A stretch of 64,000 nucleotides of DNA, taken from Kibdelosporangium aridum. GTDB taxonomy: Bacteria > Actinomycetota > Actinomycetes > Mycobacteriales > Pseudonocardiaceae. Below the pieces are notes generated by a model. It did not search any database and had not been told where the DNA came from. It worked only from the letters and a program-made list of their open reading frames with translations. Location: NCBI RefSeq assembly GCF_900176515.1, contig NZ_FWXV01000006.1, positions 434,001 to 498,000 on the forward strand. The letters run 5' to 3'. The position numbers and the translations under genes are program-made. Each line of letters begins with the position of its first letter. Within the stretch, counting starts at the first letter, position 1. Below, one piece after another: positions 17,593-25,905 of this stretch.

Positions 17593-17630
17593 CCGATCCC
17601 CGCTATGCTTACTTGCCGCCCGGCTAGGTA

Positions 17631-17656
17631 ACTTGCTAGCCGTACGGTAAGCTAAC
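17631..17656. promoter_or_regulatory. Putative TetR operator between exporter and regulator
   Basis: An imperfect 26-bp palindrome centred on CCGTACGG (17640-17647); half sites ACTTGCTAGCCGT and ACGGTAAGCTAAC match at eight of thirteen positions. Related TAGC/TAACTTG sequences recur on both sides. It lies in the 99-bp divergent promoter, where a TetR dimer would repress both genes. Confidence 0.6.
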
Positions 17657-17691
17657 CGCTAGCCGGTCGTCAAGTAAGTTCGGGAGAGAAC

Positions 17692-18246
17692 ATGGGCACC
17701 AGGTCCGATACCAGGGAAAAGATCCAGGACGTCGCCCTCGAGCTCTTCGGCGAGCAGGGCTACGACAAGACCTCGCTGCGGGAGATCGCCGAGCGCCTCG
17801 GCGTGACCAAGGCGGCGCTGTACTACCACTTCAAGACCAAGGAAGAGATCATCACCAGCCTGCTGCAGGCGGCGGGTGAACGGCTCGACAAGGTCTCCGA
17901 GTGGATGGCCGGCAAGGACCCGACCCCGGAGAACCGCCGTGAGCTGCTGGAGCGCTACGCGGCGGCGATCAACGAAGGTGGCGGGCACTTCAAGCTGATG
18001 CGCCTGATGCAGGAAAACCAGCCCGCGCTACGGGAGCTGGCGGCGGGCTTGAAAGGCCATGAGCGGATGAAGGCGTTCGTCGAGTTCCTGGTCGACCCGG
18101 GTGCCTCGCTGACCGACCAGCTCAAGGCCCGCCTTTCGATCATGGTCCTGCACATGGGCCAGTTCGCCCTGCAGGAGACGGACGCGACTCAGGCGGAGAA
18201 GCAGGCCGCGGCCCTGGAAGTGGGCCGCGGCCTGATCGGCCAGTGA
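17692..18246 (+). CDS. TetR/AcrR-family transcriptional regulator
   Basis: Repressor of 184 aa. The N-terminal HTH is typical: TREKIQDVALELFGEQGYDKTSLREIAERLGVTKAALYYHFKTKEEII, residues about 6-53. The rest is an alpha-helical ligand-binding domain. GGGAGAG precedes the ATG by a few bases. It is divergent from the DHA2 exporter and probably represses it until a drug-like ligand binds. The stop lies one base before the convergent HAF-repeat gene, leaving no space between them. Confidence 0.93.
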   Translation: MGTRSDTREKIQDVALELFGEQGYDKTSLREIAERLGVTKAALYYHFKTKEEIITSLLQAAGERLDKVSEWMAGKDPTPENRRELLERYAAAINEGGGHFKLMRLMQENQPALRELAAGLKGHERMKAFVEFLVDPGASLTDQLKARLSIMVLHMGQFALQETDATQAEKQAAALEVGRGLIGQ

Positions 18247-18247
18247 C

Positions 18248-19186
18248 TCAGGGCATGCAGAACCATTGGGCCGCGGTCATCAGGCCGCGGATGCCCTCAT
18301 GGTTGCCGATAAGGACTTCGTCGTCGGTGACGTCGCCGTAGCCGTACGTCAGCGGCAGTTTGTCGGCCTGGATCGGAGTCCACGTCCCGTTGCGCCACAA
18401 GCCCGGAATGACAGGGCTCGGCCCGTACCCGCCGAACAGGGTGTTGTGGCTGTTGACGCCGAGAGCCTCGACACCGAGGTCGTAGGTCGCCACGAGCTGC
18501 CCGCGAGTGTTCCACTCCGGGAGCGACCCGAAGCCCCAGCCGAAGATCCGCTCGTTGTCCAGCACGAACGGTGCCGTCGCGGCCAGGTCCACACTGGTCC
18601 TGGTGGCGAGGTCGAACAGGATTCCCTTGTCCGTCAGCACCTTGCGGTCCGTGGTCACGAGGACCGCCGTGCCGTCACCGACCACTGTGTACTCCGGCTT
18701 GTCCCGCTCCCACACGACCGCCGTGAGTTGTGCTGGGTCGGAGACGGACGTGAGCCCGCCCGCGATGTCGCCGTTGTCGTTGATGGCCGTGGCGTACGAG
18801 TGGTGGTCTGGTGTCGTGTACAGCGTGAAGAAGCGGCCGAGCAGCTGCCGGTATGCCCGCAGGCCATTGCCTGCCACCTGTCCGACGACCACGCCGTGCT
18901 TGTTGACGCCGGTCGGACTCACGATGCTGTTGGGCGGTGACGGCAGCACTTGGTGGATCGCGCCGTTGCGCCAGAGCACAGCATGCTGATTGCCCTGCGC
19001 CGAGTACGACCCGAGGACCAACCTGTCGTCGCTGGAGGACGCCACAGCGAACGCTCTGTCAGCACCACTAGGTATTGGCAGGTCGCGGGCGACGTATTGG
19101 CATTGGGTGGGTGCTGCGGCGGCTGACGGGGCGACGACTGCCGCCAAACCTAAGCCTGCCGTGACCAACGCGGTAAGCAGCTTCAT
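18248..19186 (-). CDS. Secreted HAF-repeat-like protein, copy 1
   Basis: Secreted protein of 312 aa. It begins with a Sec signal peptide (MKLLTALVTAGLGLAAVVAPSAAAAP). The mature part has repeats such as AVLWRNGAIHQVLP, GVNKHGVVVG, AINDNGDIAGG, AVVWERDKPEYTVVG and GVNSHNTLFGGYG...GLWRNGTW, resembling HAF extracellular repeats that form a beta-propeller-like fold. GGGGG lies just upstream of ATG 19186; the longer open frame would read back through the end of the next gene and is rejected. Two Cys (one in TQCQY, one in the WFCMP tail) may form a disulfide. It is a tandem duplicate of the adjacent gene. Function unknown. Confidence 0.83.
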   Translation of the reverse strand: MKLLTALVTAGLGLAAVVAPSAAAAPTQCQYVARDLPIPSGADRAFAVASSSDDRLVLGSYSAQGNQHAVLWRNGAIHQVLPSPPNSIVSPTGVNKHGVVVGQVAGNGLRAYRQLLGRFFTLYTTPDHHSYATAINDNGDIAGGLTSVSDPAQLTAVVWERDKPEYTVVGDGTAVLVTTDRKVLTDKGILFDLATRTSVDLAATAPFVLDNERIFGWGFGSLPEWNTRGQLVATYDLGVEALGVNSHNTLFGGYGPSPVIPGLWRNGTWTPIQADKLPLTYGYGDVTDDEVLIGNHEGIRGLMTAAQWFCMP

Positions 19187-19200
19187 ATGTCCCCCTTGAG

Positions 19201-20148
19201 TCACGGTGCGCAGAACCATTGGGCCGCGACCCTGTCGCCACTGGTGGCGCGGTAGTTGCCGGTGATGACTTCGTCGTCGGAGATGTCGCCGTAGCCCGAC
19301 GTGATCGGAAGCTTGTCGGCTTGGATGGCGGTCCATGTGCCGTTGCGCCACAGACCCGGGTTGACGGTGCTTGGGCCGAAGCTTCCGAACAGGGTGTTGT
19401 GGTTGTTGACGCCGAGCCCTTGGACACCGAGGTCGTAGATGGCGACCAGCTGACCGGAGGTGTTCCACTCCGGGATGGACCCGAAGCCCCAGCCGAAGAT
19501 CCGTCCGTTGTCCAGGGAGAACGGCTCGCGCGCGCCCAGTGACACGCTGGTCTTGGTGTTGAGGTCGAACAGGAGGCCTTCGTTGGTCAGCACCTTGCGG
19601 TCGTTGGTCACGAGGACCGCCTGGCCGGGGCCGACCACCGTGTAGCCAGGCTTGTCCCGTTCCCACACCACTGCGGTTCGTACGTCCGGCCCGTCGATCG
19701 GGAAAATCGCGCCCGCGACATCGCCGTTGTCGTTGACGGCGGTCGCGATCGAATGGTCGCCCGGTTCCGTGTGCAGCTTGAAGTAGCGGCCGATCAGCTG
19801 GCGGTACGCGGTGTAGCTGCGAAGGTCGTCCATCCAGCCGACGATCACGCCGTTTTTGTTGATACCTCGTGGAGTCATGCGGGGCGGGTAAGGCGACTTC
19901 ATCACCTGGTAGATCTCACCGTTCCGCCACACCACGGCCTGCAGCTCAGGATCCCCGTAGACCTCGCCGACGAGTAACTTGTCATCGCTCGACGACGCGA
20001 TGACCTCCGCACCCGTAGCCCCAGCGGGGATCGGCAGGTCGCGGGCGACGTACTGGCATTGCGTGGGTGCCGCGGCGGCTGACGGTGCGGCGACCACCGT
20101 CCCCAACCCCAAACCTGCCGCGAGCAGGACTGTGCACAACCGCTTCAT
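19201..20148 (-). CDS. Secreted HAF-repeat-like protein, copy 2
   Basis: Secreted protein of 315 aa, a close paralog of the downstream copy: both have the mature start APTQCQYVARDLPIP, the block WERDKPxYTVVG, GWGFGSxPEWNT and the C-terminal WFC. The signal peptide MKRLCTVLLAAGLGLGTVVAAPSAAAAP is clear, and AAGGGGG precedes the ATG. The 14-base gap between the two genes suggests one operon. The pair could bind carbohydrate or a partner at the cell surface, but no catalytic motif is seen. Upstream, 20149-20264 shows only a likely promoter region. Confidence 0.84.
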   Translation of the reverse strand: MKRLCTVLLAAGLGLGTVVAAPSAAAAPTQCQYVARDLPIPAGATGAEVIASSSDDKLLVGEVYGDPELQAVVWRNGEIYQVMKSPYPPRMTPRGINKNGVIVGWMDDLRSYTAYRQLIGRYFKLHTEPGDHSIATAVNDNGDVAGAIFPIDGPDVRTAVVWERDKPGYTVVGPGQAVLVTNDRKVLTNEGLLFDLNTKTSVSLGAREPFSLDNGRIFGWGFGSIPEWNTSGQLVAIYDLGVQGLGVNNHNTLFGSFGPSTVNPGLWRNGTWTAIQADKLPITSGYGDISDDEVITGNYRATSGDRVAAQWFCAP

Positions 20149-20264
20149 GAATCCCCCTTGATCCGAATAGGTCGATGGGGGAACTGTGGCACGTCAAATG
20201 TCCATAAAAGCGTGCAACAAACGGCAAGCAGCCACTCGCCGAGCCATGTTGCGCCGTCTGGAAG

Positions 20265-21446
20265 CTAGTCCTTGCCGCCGCCACCCACGTTGGGCGGCAC
20301 GATCGACACGAGGATGACCCGGTCATCGCTGGACACCGGGGTGCCTCCGGACTTGTTGACGGTCCCGGCCAACGCGTAGGTCGGGTCCAGCACGGCCATC
20401 CCGCCAAGCCGGCCGAAGCCCTCCTTGTCCTGCATGGACACCGTGGGCTTCTGGGTGATCACGCCTTCCGGGCTGAGCGGCAGGTTCTGCATGTTCCCGG
20501 CGGTCGACGTGGCCACCATCAGCAGCGAGGGCGTCACCACACAGCCTGCGACACCGGGCCTCTCCGGCCAGCTCCACACCGGATTGCCCAGCGGCTTGCC
20601 CGGATCCACCCGGAAGACCGCGTCCCGCTGCGCCGACCGGTCGGTCACCCACGGACGGCTGTCCACGCCGACGCAGATGCCGCCTGGCGAGTGGAAACCA
20701 CTGGCAAGCACGGCCGAACTCGGGTCTGGATTGCCCTTGGCGGGTTTTCCGCTCGTATCAATGCGAAGCAGCTTGCCCGCCAACGACTTCGGGTCCGCCG
20801 CCAGTGCGGGGTTGCCCGCGTCGCCCGTTGCCACAAGCAGATTGCCGGTGCGGTCACGCAACAACGCGCCACGGTTGCCGGACGGACCGCGAGGAATGCC
20901 GGTCAGTACAGGCTTCGGAGTGTCACCAGCGGTGAAACGGACGACACGGTTGTCGGTCGGCGTCGTGATGTACGCGTAGACCAATTGGTCTTCGGCGTAC
21001 GACGGCGACAGCGCGAGACCGGTCAGACCGCCGTCGGTCGTGCCGTCGACTGGGAGCGTGGTCACGGCGCTCGGGTCGGAGCCGTACCGGACCTGCATCA
21101 CGCGGCCGGACTTGCGTTCGCCCGCGAGACCCGCGGGCGGGTCGCTGTTCGGGAACGGCGCCACCGAGTCGATGGTGTCCATGCACGTGCCCACCACGGC
21201 CGGGTGGAAGTCCTTGCAGCCCTCCGGCGGGGGAACCGGGGCCGGTGGGCCGCCTTGGTTACCGCCGCCACCTGGGCCGCCGCCACCGCCGGGACCACTG
21301 CCCTCGTTCGGGCCGGTCTCCGGGGCCAGGTGGGGCTGCTCGGTCCAGTGCGCGGGCGGGGGTTGTTCGGCGAACGACACGCAGCCGCTGAGTGCGAGGC
21401 CTGCGGCGACGCAACAAGCGGCGAGCCGCCATCCGGAACGTGACAC
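20265..21446 (-). CDS. LppZ-like lipoprotein, PQQ-dependent sugar dehydrogenase fold
   Basis: Lipoprotein of 393 aa. The signal peptide ends with the lipobox LALSGC (lipidated Cys about residue 22), and a Gly/Pro/Asn-rich linker follows (GSGPGGGGGPGGGG). The rest resembles a six-bladed propeller of the soluble glucose/sorbosone dehydrogenase type: GGLTGLALSPSYAEDQLVYAYITTPTDNRVVRF, NRGALLRDRTGNLLVATGDAGN, GKLLRIDTSGKP, then GGICVGVDSRPWVTD. M. tuberculosis lppZ (Rv3006) lies at the same place relative to gatB and the DoxX gene, which supports orthology. PQQ-binding and catalytic residues are not confirmed, so enzyme activity is uncertain. Confidence 0.87.
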   Translation of the reverse strand: MSRSGWRLAACCVAAGLALSGCVSFAEQPPPAHWTEQPHLAPETGPNEGSGPGGGGGPGGGGNQGGPPAPVPPPEGCKDFHPAVVGTCMDTIDSVAPFPNSDPPAGLAGERKSGRVMQVRYGSDPSAVTTLPVDGTTDGGLTGLALSPSYAEDQLVYAYITTPTDNRVVRFTAGDTPKPVLTGIPRGPSGNRGALLRDRTGNLLVATGDAGNPALAADPKSLAGKLLRIDTSGKPAKGNPDPSSAVLASGFHSPGGICVGVDSRPWVTDRSAQRDAVFRVDPGKPLGNPVWSWPERPGVAGCVVTPSLLMVATSTAGNMQNLPLSPEGVITQKPTVSMQDKEGFGRLGGMAVLDPTYALAGTVNKSGGTPVSSDDRVILVSIVPPNVGGGGKD

Positions 21447-21456
21447 GTCACCCAGG

Positions 21457-22419
21457 CTAGGTGCGCAGCCGTGAACCGTAGGTAAGCGCGGGCGGGATCA
21501 ACGCGTCGATCGGATCGCGGCTCGGTGGCCGGGCCAGGTCCCGCGCACGCTCGACCGCGACGACCCTGCGCAGCAACATGCGCAGCTCCTCGACCACCAC
21601 ATCCGGGGCTTCGAGCGGCAGGAAATGGCTGGTCGGGACGATCCGGACGCGGGCCTGCGGCAGCATCGCGACCGGTTTCGCCGCCCGCTCCGGCGAGGCC
21701 ATCAGGTCGTACTGCCCGGCGAGCACGGTGATCGGACACGTCACGCCCCGCAGATCCCTCGCGGGTACGGAACTGACAGCGAGTGCCAGGGTGAAGTACC
21801 AGCGCCAGTCGTGCTGCACGAACTGGCGCAGCATGCGGATGACCGCCTGGGTGTCCGCGCCGGGCAGCATCAGGCCGCTGTGCTGGGCGACTGTCGCGGT
21901 GACCTTGTTCATCGGGACGCGCTGCATGACCGCGTCGATCAGCGGCGACATCGCGCGCAACGCGTGTGTGCCGGTCAACGTGAGCGCGCGGCGCAGTACT
22001 GCCGGAATTCCCAGCGAACTGAGCATCGCGCCGAACAGATCACCCGGCACACCCGCGGTGAACATCAAGCCGGAGACCCGTTCCGGGTGTCTGCGGGCCA
22101 GTTCGGCGGCCACCATCACACCGACCGACCAGCCCATCACGACACAGCGCCGCACGCCCGCCGCGTCCAGCACGGCCAGCGCGTCCGCGACGTGATCGGC
22201 CAGCTCGATCCGGCTCTCGTCAGCCGGTCGGTCCGAACCCATCGTGCCGCGCGGGTACCACGACAGCACCCGGGCGCCCAAGTCCGGTACCAGCAGCATC
22301 GGCCACACTTCCGGCGCTGTGCCCAGTCCCGGGCACAGCAACACCGGCGGGCCCGGGTTGTCGGTGCGCCAGCCGCGAATCCTCGTCCCGTCCGGCGAGG
22401 TCACGTCGTGTTCGTGCAT
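21457..22419 (-). CDS. Alpha/beta-fold hydrolase
   Basis: Serine hydrolase of about 320 aa. The oxyanion region VLLCPGLGTAPEVW, nucleophile elbow VMGWSVGVMVAAEL (G-W-S-V-G), Asp in LAGQYDLMASPE and His in VPTSHFLPLEAP form a complete triad. The frame is open to 22488, but that start would overlap the divergent dehydrogenase gene; ATG 22419 starts at MHEHDVTSPDGTRIRGW and leaves 58 bases for a divergent promoter, so it is preferred. The type is like proline iminopeptidase or haloalkane-esterase-related hydrolases; the substrate is unknown. Confidence 0.85.
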   Translation of the reverse strand: MHEHDVTSPDGTRIRGWRTDNPGPPVLLCPGLGTAPEVWPMLLVPDLGARVLSWYPRGTMGSDRPADESRIELADHVADALAVLDAAGVRRCVVMGWSVGVMVAAELARRHPERVSGLMFTAGVPGDLFGAMLSSLGIPAVLRRALTLTGTHALRAMSPLIDAVMQRVPMNKVTATVAQHSGLMLPGADTQAVIRMLRQFVQHDWRWYFTLALAVSSVPARDLRGVTCPITVLAGQYDLMASPERAAKPVAMLPQARVRIVPTSHFLPLEAPDVVVEELRMLLRRVVAVERARDLARPPSRDPIDALIPPALTYGSRLRT

Positions 22420-22477
22420 CGACGCAGAGTCTGCCCTAGTCAGGCCGCCCAAATGAATACGGCCTACTGTTGTTTTC

Positions 22478-23392
22478 GTGCCGATCACTGTTCTGGTACC
22501 TGATGATCACGGAATGTCCGTGCTGGCCGAGCTGCCAGGCGTGCGACCAGTCCGATTCGAGGTCGGCGAACCCTTGCCACCCGGCGCCGGGCAAGCGGAC
22601 GTGCTGATCCCCGGCTTCCAGGCGGGAGCGCGGGCGATCACGTACCTCCCGCAGCTGCCGAACCTCAAGCTCGTGCAGCTGCTCTCGGCGGGCGCGGAGA
22701 GCTGGATCGGCAAGGTGCCGGACGGGATCATGCTCGCCAATTGCCGAGGTGCGCACGGCGGCAGCACGGCCGAGTGGGTGATGGCCGCGCTGCTGACGAT
22801 CTACCGTGAGATGCGCGAGTTCGCCGCCGCGCAGGCCGACCGCCGCTGGGACTTGCACAAGACCGACACGCTGCAAGGTAAACGCGTGCTGACAATCGGC
22901 GCTGGCGACCTTGGAAATCAGCTCAAGCGCAGGTTGGAAGCGTTCGACGCGCACGTGACGATGGTCGGCACGACCGCGCGGGAAGGCGTTCACGGTGTTG
23001 CCGAACTTCCCCAGTTGCTCGGCGATCACGACGCTGTCGTTCTGATGGTGCCCGTCACCCCGAAAACCGTCGGAATGGTGGATGCGGAGTTCTTGTCCCA
23101 GATGGCAGACAGTGCCGTGCTGGTGAACGCGGCCCGAGGATCGGTTGTGGTCACCGACGACTTGCTGGCCGAACTGCGATCGGGCCGGTTGCGCGCCGCG
23201 CTCGACGTCACCGATCCCGAGCCGCTGCCGTCGGATCATCCACTGTGGACGGCCCCTGGCCTGCTGCTGACCCCGCACGTCGCCGGGACGTGCGCGCGCA
23301 ACTTCGAACGCGCCTATGCCGTGGCGGCAAGCCAGATCGCGATGTTCGCGGCGGGTGAGAAACCAGCGAATCTCGTGCGTGGCGAATACTGA
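22478..23392 (+). CDS. D-2-hydroxyacid dehydrogenase family protein
   Basis: NAD(P)-dependent dehydrogenase of 304 aa. The nucleotide-binding turn is LTIGAGDLGNQL (G-x-G-x-x-G), and the dehydrogenase signatures DAVVLMVPVTPKTVGMVDAEFLSQM and LVNAARGSVVVTDDLL are present; the catalytic Arg (NAARGS), Glu (DPEPLP) and His (TPHVAGT) are readable. It starts at GTG 22478. It differs from the second family member at 24139-25080, so the two are not recent duplicates. Likely a glyoxylate/hydroxypyruvate-type reductase; the substrate is not defined by sequence. Confidence 0.9.
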   Translation: MPITVLVPDDHGMSVLAELPGVRPVRFEVGEPLPPGAGQADVLIPGFQAGARAITYLPQLPNLKLVQLLSAGAESWIGKVPDGIMLANCRGAHGGSTAEWVMAALLTIYREMREFAAAQADRRWDLHKTDTLQGKRVLTIGAGDLGNQLKRRLEAFDAHVTMVGTTAREGVHGVAELPQLLGDHDAVVLMVPVTPKTVGMVDAEFLSQMADSAVLVNAARGSVVVTDDLLAELRSGRLRAALDVTDPEPLPSDHPLWTAPGLLLTPHVAGTCARNFERAYAVAASQIAMFAAGEKPANLVRGEY

Positions 23393-23441
23393 TAAAAACT
23401 TTGTAGAGCGTTTTCCCGCGTTATCCCGTACCCTCCCCGCC

Positions 23442-24146
23442 GTGAGTACCGACGATGACCGCTCGAGGACCGCGGGCGGGTACCCAGGTATGTATTCCAC
23501 GGGCGGCGACGACTACTCCGGTGCGCACCGGATGAGTGAGCCGTCGGACGAGGATTACGGCCGGTACGACGATTCCGGCTACAGCAGCTCGTCCACGACA
23601 ACCGTGCTGTCCAGACCGGGGGCCGACGAGGAGGAGCGAACCAAGCCGGTTTACGCGTGGCACGGCGGCCTGGACTTCGGTCTGCTCGTGCTGCGCCTCG
23701 TGCTCGGCGGCACGTTCATCCTGCACGCGTTGCAGAAGCTGTTCGGCCTGTTCAACGGCCCGGGCATCGACGGGTTCGCGCAGTTCCTCGGCACGCAGGG
23801 CTTCAGCCAGATCACGATCCTCGCCTGGGCGACCGGCGTGTCCGAGCTGGTCGGCGGCGTGCTGCTGGTGCTCGGGCTGTTCACCCCGATCGGCGCGGCG
23901 GCGATCCTCGGCGTGATGGCCAACGTGGTCTTCCTGAAGTGGGGCAACGGGTTCTTCAGCCCGCCGCGCGGCTTCGAGTGGGAGCTCGCGCTGGGCACGG
24001 CGGCGTTCATGCTGCTGTTCACCGGCCCGGGGCGGATCTCGCTGGACCGCCCGACCCCGTGGGGTCGTCGCCCGGTCCCGCTGGGGCTGTTCATGCTGAT
24101 CGTCGCGGCTGGACTGTCCGTCGTCACGCTTGTCGTGTTCAGGTAA
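23442..24146 (+). CDS. DoxX-family membrane protein (Rv3005c-like)
   Basis: Membrane protein of about 234 aa. The N-terminal 70 residues are hydrophilic, rich in Asp, Ser, Gly and Tyr, and probably cytoplasmic and disordered. Four hydrophobic segments follow from LDFGLLVLRLVLGGTFILHALQKLF, the DoxX signature region, to LFMLIVAAGLSVVTLVVF. GTG 23442 is the likely start; ATG 23490 is possible. In M. tuberculosis the DoxX protein Rv3005c lies between lppZ and the ilvB region, as here, and has been tied to membrane-linked oxidative-stress resistance. The stop overlaps the convergent dehydrogenase gene by eight bases. Confidence 0.85.
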   Translation: MSTDDDRSRTAGGYPGMYSTGGDDYSGAHRMSEPSDEDYGRYDDSGYSSSSTTTVLSRPGADEEERTKPVYAWHGGLDFGLLVLRLVLGGTFILHALQKLFGLFNGPGIDGFAQFLGTQGFSQITILAWATGVSELVGGVLLVLGLFTPIGAAAILGVMANVVFLKWGNGFFSPPRGFEWELALGTAAFMLLFTGPGRISLDRPTPWGRRPVPLGLFMLIVAAGLSVVTLVVFR

Positions 24147-25080
24147 GGACTTCCGGGTTGACCAAGGCCCGGGGGCGATGCCCGGCGATGCCGTTGAGCA
24201 GGTTCTCGACGGCGAAAAGGCCCATCGCCGCCCGGGTCTGGACGGTCGCACTGCCCAGATGCGGCACGAGCGTGACGTTGTCCAAGTCCAGCAAGGTCTT
24301 CTCGACCTGAGGTTCCCGTTCGAAGACGTCCAGCCCAGCCGCGAAGATCTCGCCTGCGCGCAACGCTCGCGCCAACGCGGCCTCGTCGACAAGGGGCCCA
24401 CGCGCGGTGTTCACCAGAACCGCGGTGGGCTTCATCCTGGTGAAGACATCGGCGTTGAAGAGGTGCTTGGTCTCAGGCGTCAGGGGCGCGTGAACCGAGA
24501 TCACATCGGACTCGGCGATCAAGGTGTCGAACGGGACGCCACCTGAGCGGGAGTTGTGAATCACCCGCATCCCGAAACCCTCGGCCCGTTTCGCCGTCGC
24601 CTGCCCGATCCGGCCGTAACCGACGATGCCAAGGGTTTTGCCGTACAGCTCGTGACCGAGCATCATCCGCGGACCCCAGATCCACGGGGTTTCCGTGCGC
24701 AGAAACCGGTCGCCCTCGGCGATCCTGCGGACACACGCCAGGATCAGCGCCCACGCGAGGTCGGCGGTGGCCTCGGTGAGGACGTCGGGGGTGTTCGCCA
24801 CCAGCACGCCACGCCTGGTGCATTCCGCCACGTCGATGTTGTCGTAGCCGACCGCGTGATTGGCCACGATCTTCAACTGGGGGCCCGCCGCGTCGAGGAG
24901 TTCCGCGTCGACCCGCTCGGACAGCATGGTCAGCAGGCCGTCTTTGCCGTTGGCGCGCTTGAGGAATTCGTCGCGCGGCATGGCCTCCGGCGGACCGGTG
25001 TACAGGTCGACCTCGCACTGGCCTTCCAGTGCGTGCATCGCTTCGTCGACCATCTCGCGAGTGACCAGGACCTTAAGCAC
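24139..25080 (-). CDS. D-2-hydroxyacid dehydrogenase (glyoxylate/hydroxypyruvate reductase-like)
   Basis: NAD(P)-dependent dehydrogenase of 313 aa. It shows GIVGYGRIGQATAKRAEGFGM, the SDVISVHAPLTPETKHLFNADVFTRMKPTAVLVNTARGPLVDEAAL block, and the catalytic Arg (NTARGP), Glu (FEREPQ) and His (VPHLGSAT). The Rossmann and catalytic domains are arranged as in glyoxylate reductases (GyaR/GrhA). The initiation codon at 25080 directly precedes the family start LKVLVTREM. It converges on the DoxX gene. The physiological 2-keto acid is uncertain. Confidence 0.92.
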   Translation of the reverse strand: MLKVLVTREMVDEAMHALEGQCEVDLYTGPPEAMPRDEFLKRANGKDGLLTMLSERVDAELLDAAGPQLKIVANHAVGYDNIDVAECTRRGVLVANTPDVLTEATADLAWALILACVRRIAEGDRFLRTETPWIWGPRMMLGHELYGKTLGIVGYGRIGQATAKRAEGFGMRVIHNSRSGGVPFDTLIAESDVISVHAPLTPETKHLFNADVFTRMKPTAVLVNTARGPLVDEAALARALRAGEIFAAGLDVFEREPQVEKTLLDLDNVTLVPHLGSATVQTRAAMGLFAVENLLNGIAGHRPRALVNPEVLT

Positions 25081-25134
25081 ACGCCGACGATAGCCGACTG
25101 GACTACACGTGGGGCCGGAACTGGATCCGTATTT

Positions 25135-25743
25135 CTAGCCCGATCGCCGATGCCGAGCCGATACGCGGATGACCCAGTAGGCCACTATGGACAACACCAC
25201 GTAGACCGGGAGACCCGCGACGAACTGGTGGGTCATCTTGGCCAAGGCGGTGTACTCGGTCGGCGGTGGCATCACGATCGAGTGGTCGCCGAAGTGGTGG
25301 GTGACGAACGCGGCGATGGGTGTGCCTCTGGCCACGAACATGTCGTGTGCCAGTGGGCCTGGGATGGTGATCACCGCGAACGACAATCCGAACACGAGCG
25401 GGAACAGCCAGCGCGGCCGTCCGCGGATCAGCCAGACCGTCAGTGGCAGCAGCACCGCGATGATCGGGGTGAGCGCGATGAAGCCGAACGACGAGTCCAG
25501 CGCCCAGTGCAGGTACGGGCTGATCGCCGGTCCGCCTTCGTTGAAGTGGATCGCGTGCACGAAGAACATCGCGGCACCGCCCACGTAACACAACAACAGC
25601 GACGTGACCAGCAACGTCACCCGAGCCAACGGGTCACGGTAGAACTCGGCGACGGCGCCGAGTGGTCCTTTGTGGACAGGGGGAGCCGTTGGCTGATCAC
25701 GGAAGACCGCGTTGATGTCCGGGACGGCGACGGTTTTCGTCAT
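25135..25743 (-). CDS. Four- or five-helix membrane protein of unknown function
   Basis: Protein of 202 aa with hydrophobic segments at VTLLVTSLLLCYVGGAAMFFVHAI, FGFIALTPIIAVLLPLTVWLI, WLFPLVFGLSFAVITIPGPLAHDMFV and the C-terminal FVAGLPVYVVLSIVAYWVI. Conserved-looking His residues occur in FFVHAIHF, LAHDM and THHFGDH, which could bind metal or haem, though this is not shown. ATG 25743 is chosen because AGAGGTGG precedes it; the frame is open 27 codons further up. It is followed by no gene on its strand until 25080. I do not recognise the family. Confidence 0.72.
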   Translation of the reverse strand: MTKTVAVPDINAVFRDQPTAPPVHKGPLGAVAEFYRDPLARVTLLVTSLLLCYVGGAAMFFVHAIHFNEGGPAISPYLHWALDSSFGFIALTPIIAVLLPLTVWLIRGRPRWLFPLVFGLSFAVITIPGPLAHDMFVARGTPIAAFVTHHFGDHSIVMPPPTEYTALAKMTHQFVAGLPVYVVLSIVAYWVIRVSARHRRSG

Positions 25744-25845
25744 AAGACCACCTCTTGTGATCTGGTGACAGGACGCGCGCCGGACCTCAGGGTGCAACAA
25801 TCCGTAGCCATACGAAAATGACACGAAAGCCGGACAAGAAATGCC

Positions 25846-25877
25846 GTGAGCCGACGCACCTAGGTGCGCCGGCTCAC
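25846..25877 (-). terminator. Hairpin downstream of ilvD
   Basis: A 32-base near-perfect palindrome: GTGAGCCGACGCACCT (25846-25861) pairs with 25862-25877 with one mismatch. It lies 28 bases past the ilvD stop on the minus strand, just before the promoter region of the membrane protein. No strong T tract follows, common in Actinobacteria. Confidence 0.65.
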
Positions 25878-25905
25878 CTTTGACAGAGCCAAATCATTGA
25901 AGAAG

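Noticed and set aside
22420..22488. N-terminal extension of the hydrolase to 22488
   Set aside because: It would overlap the start of the divergent dehydrogenase; the domain begins after ATG 22419.
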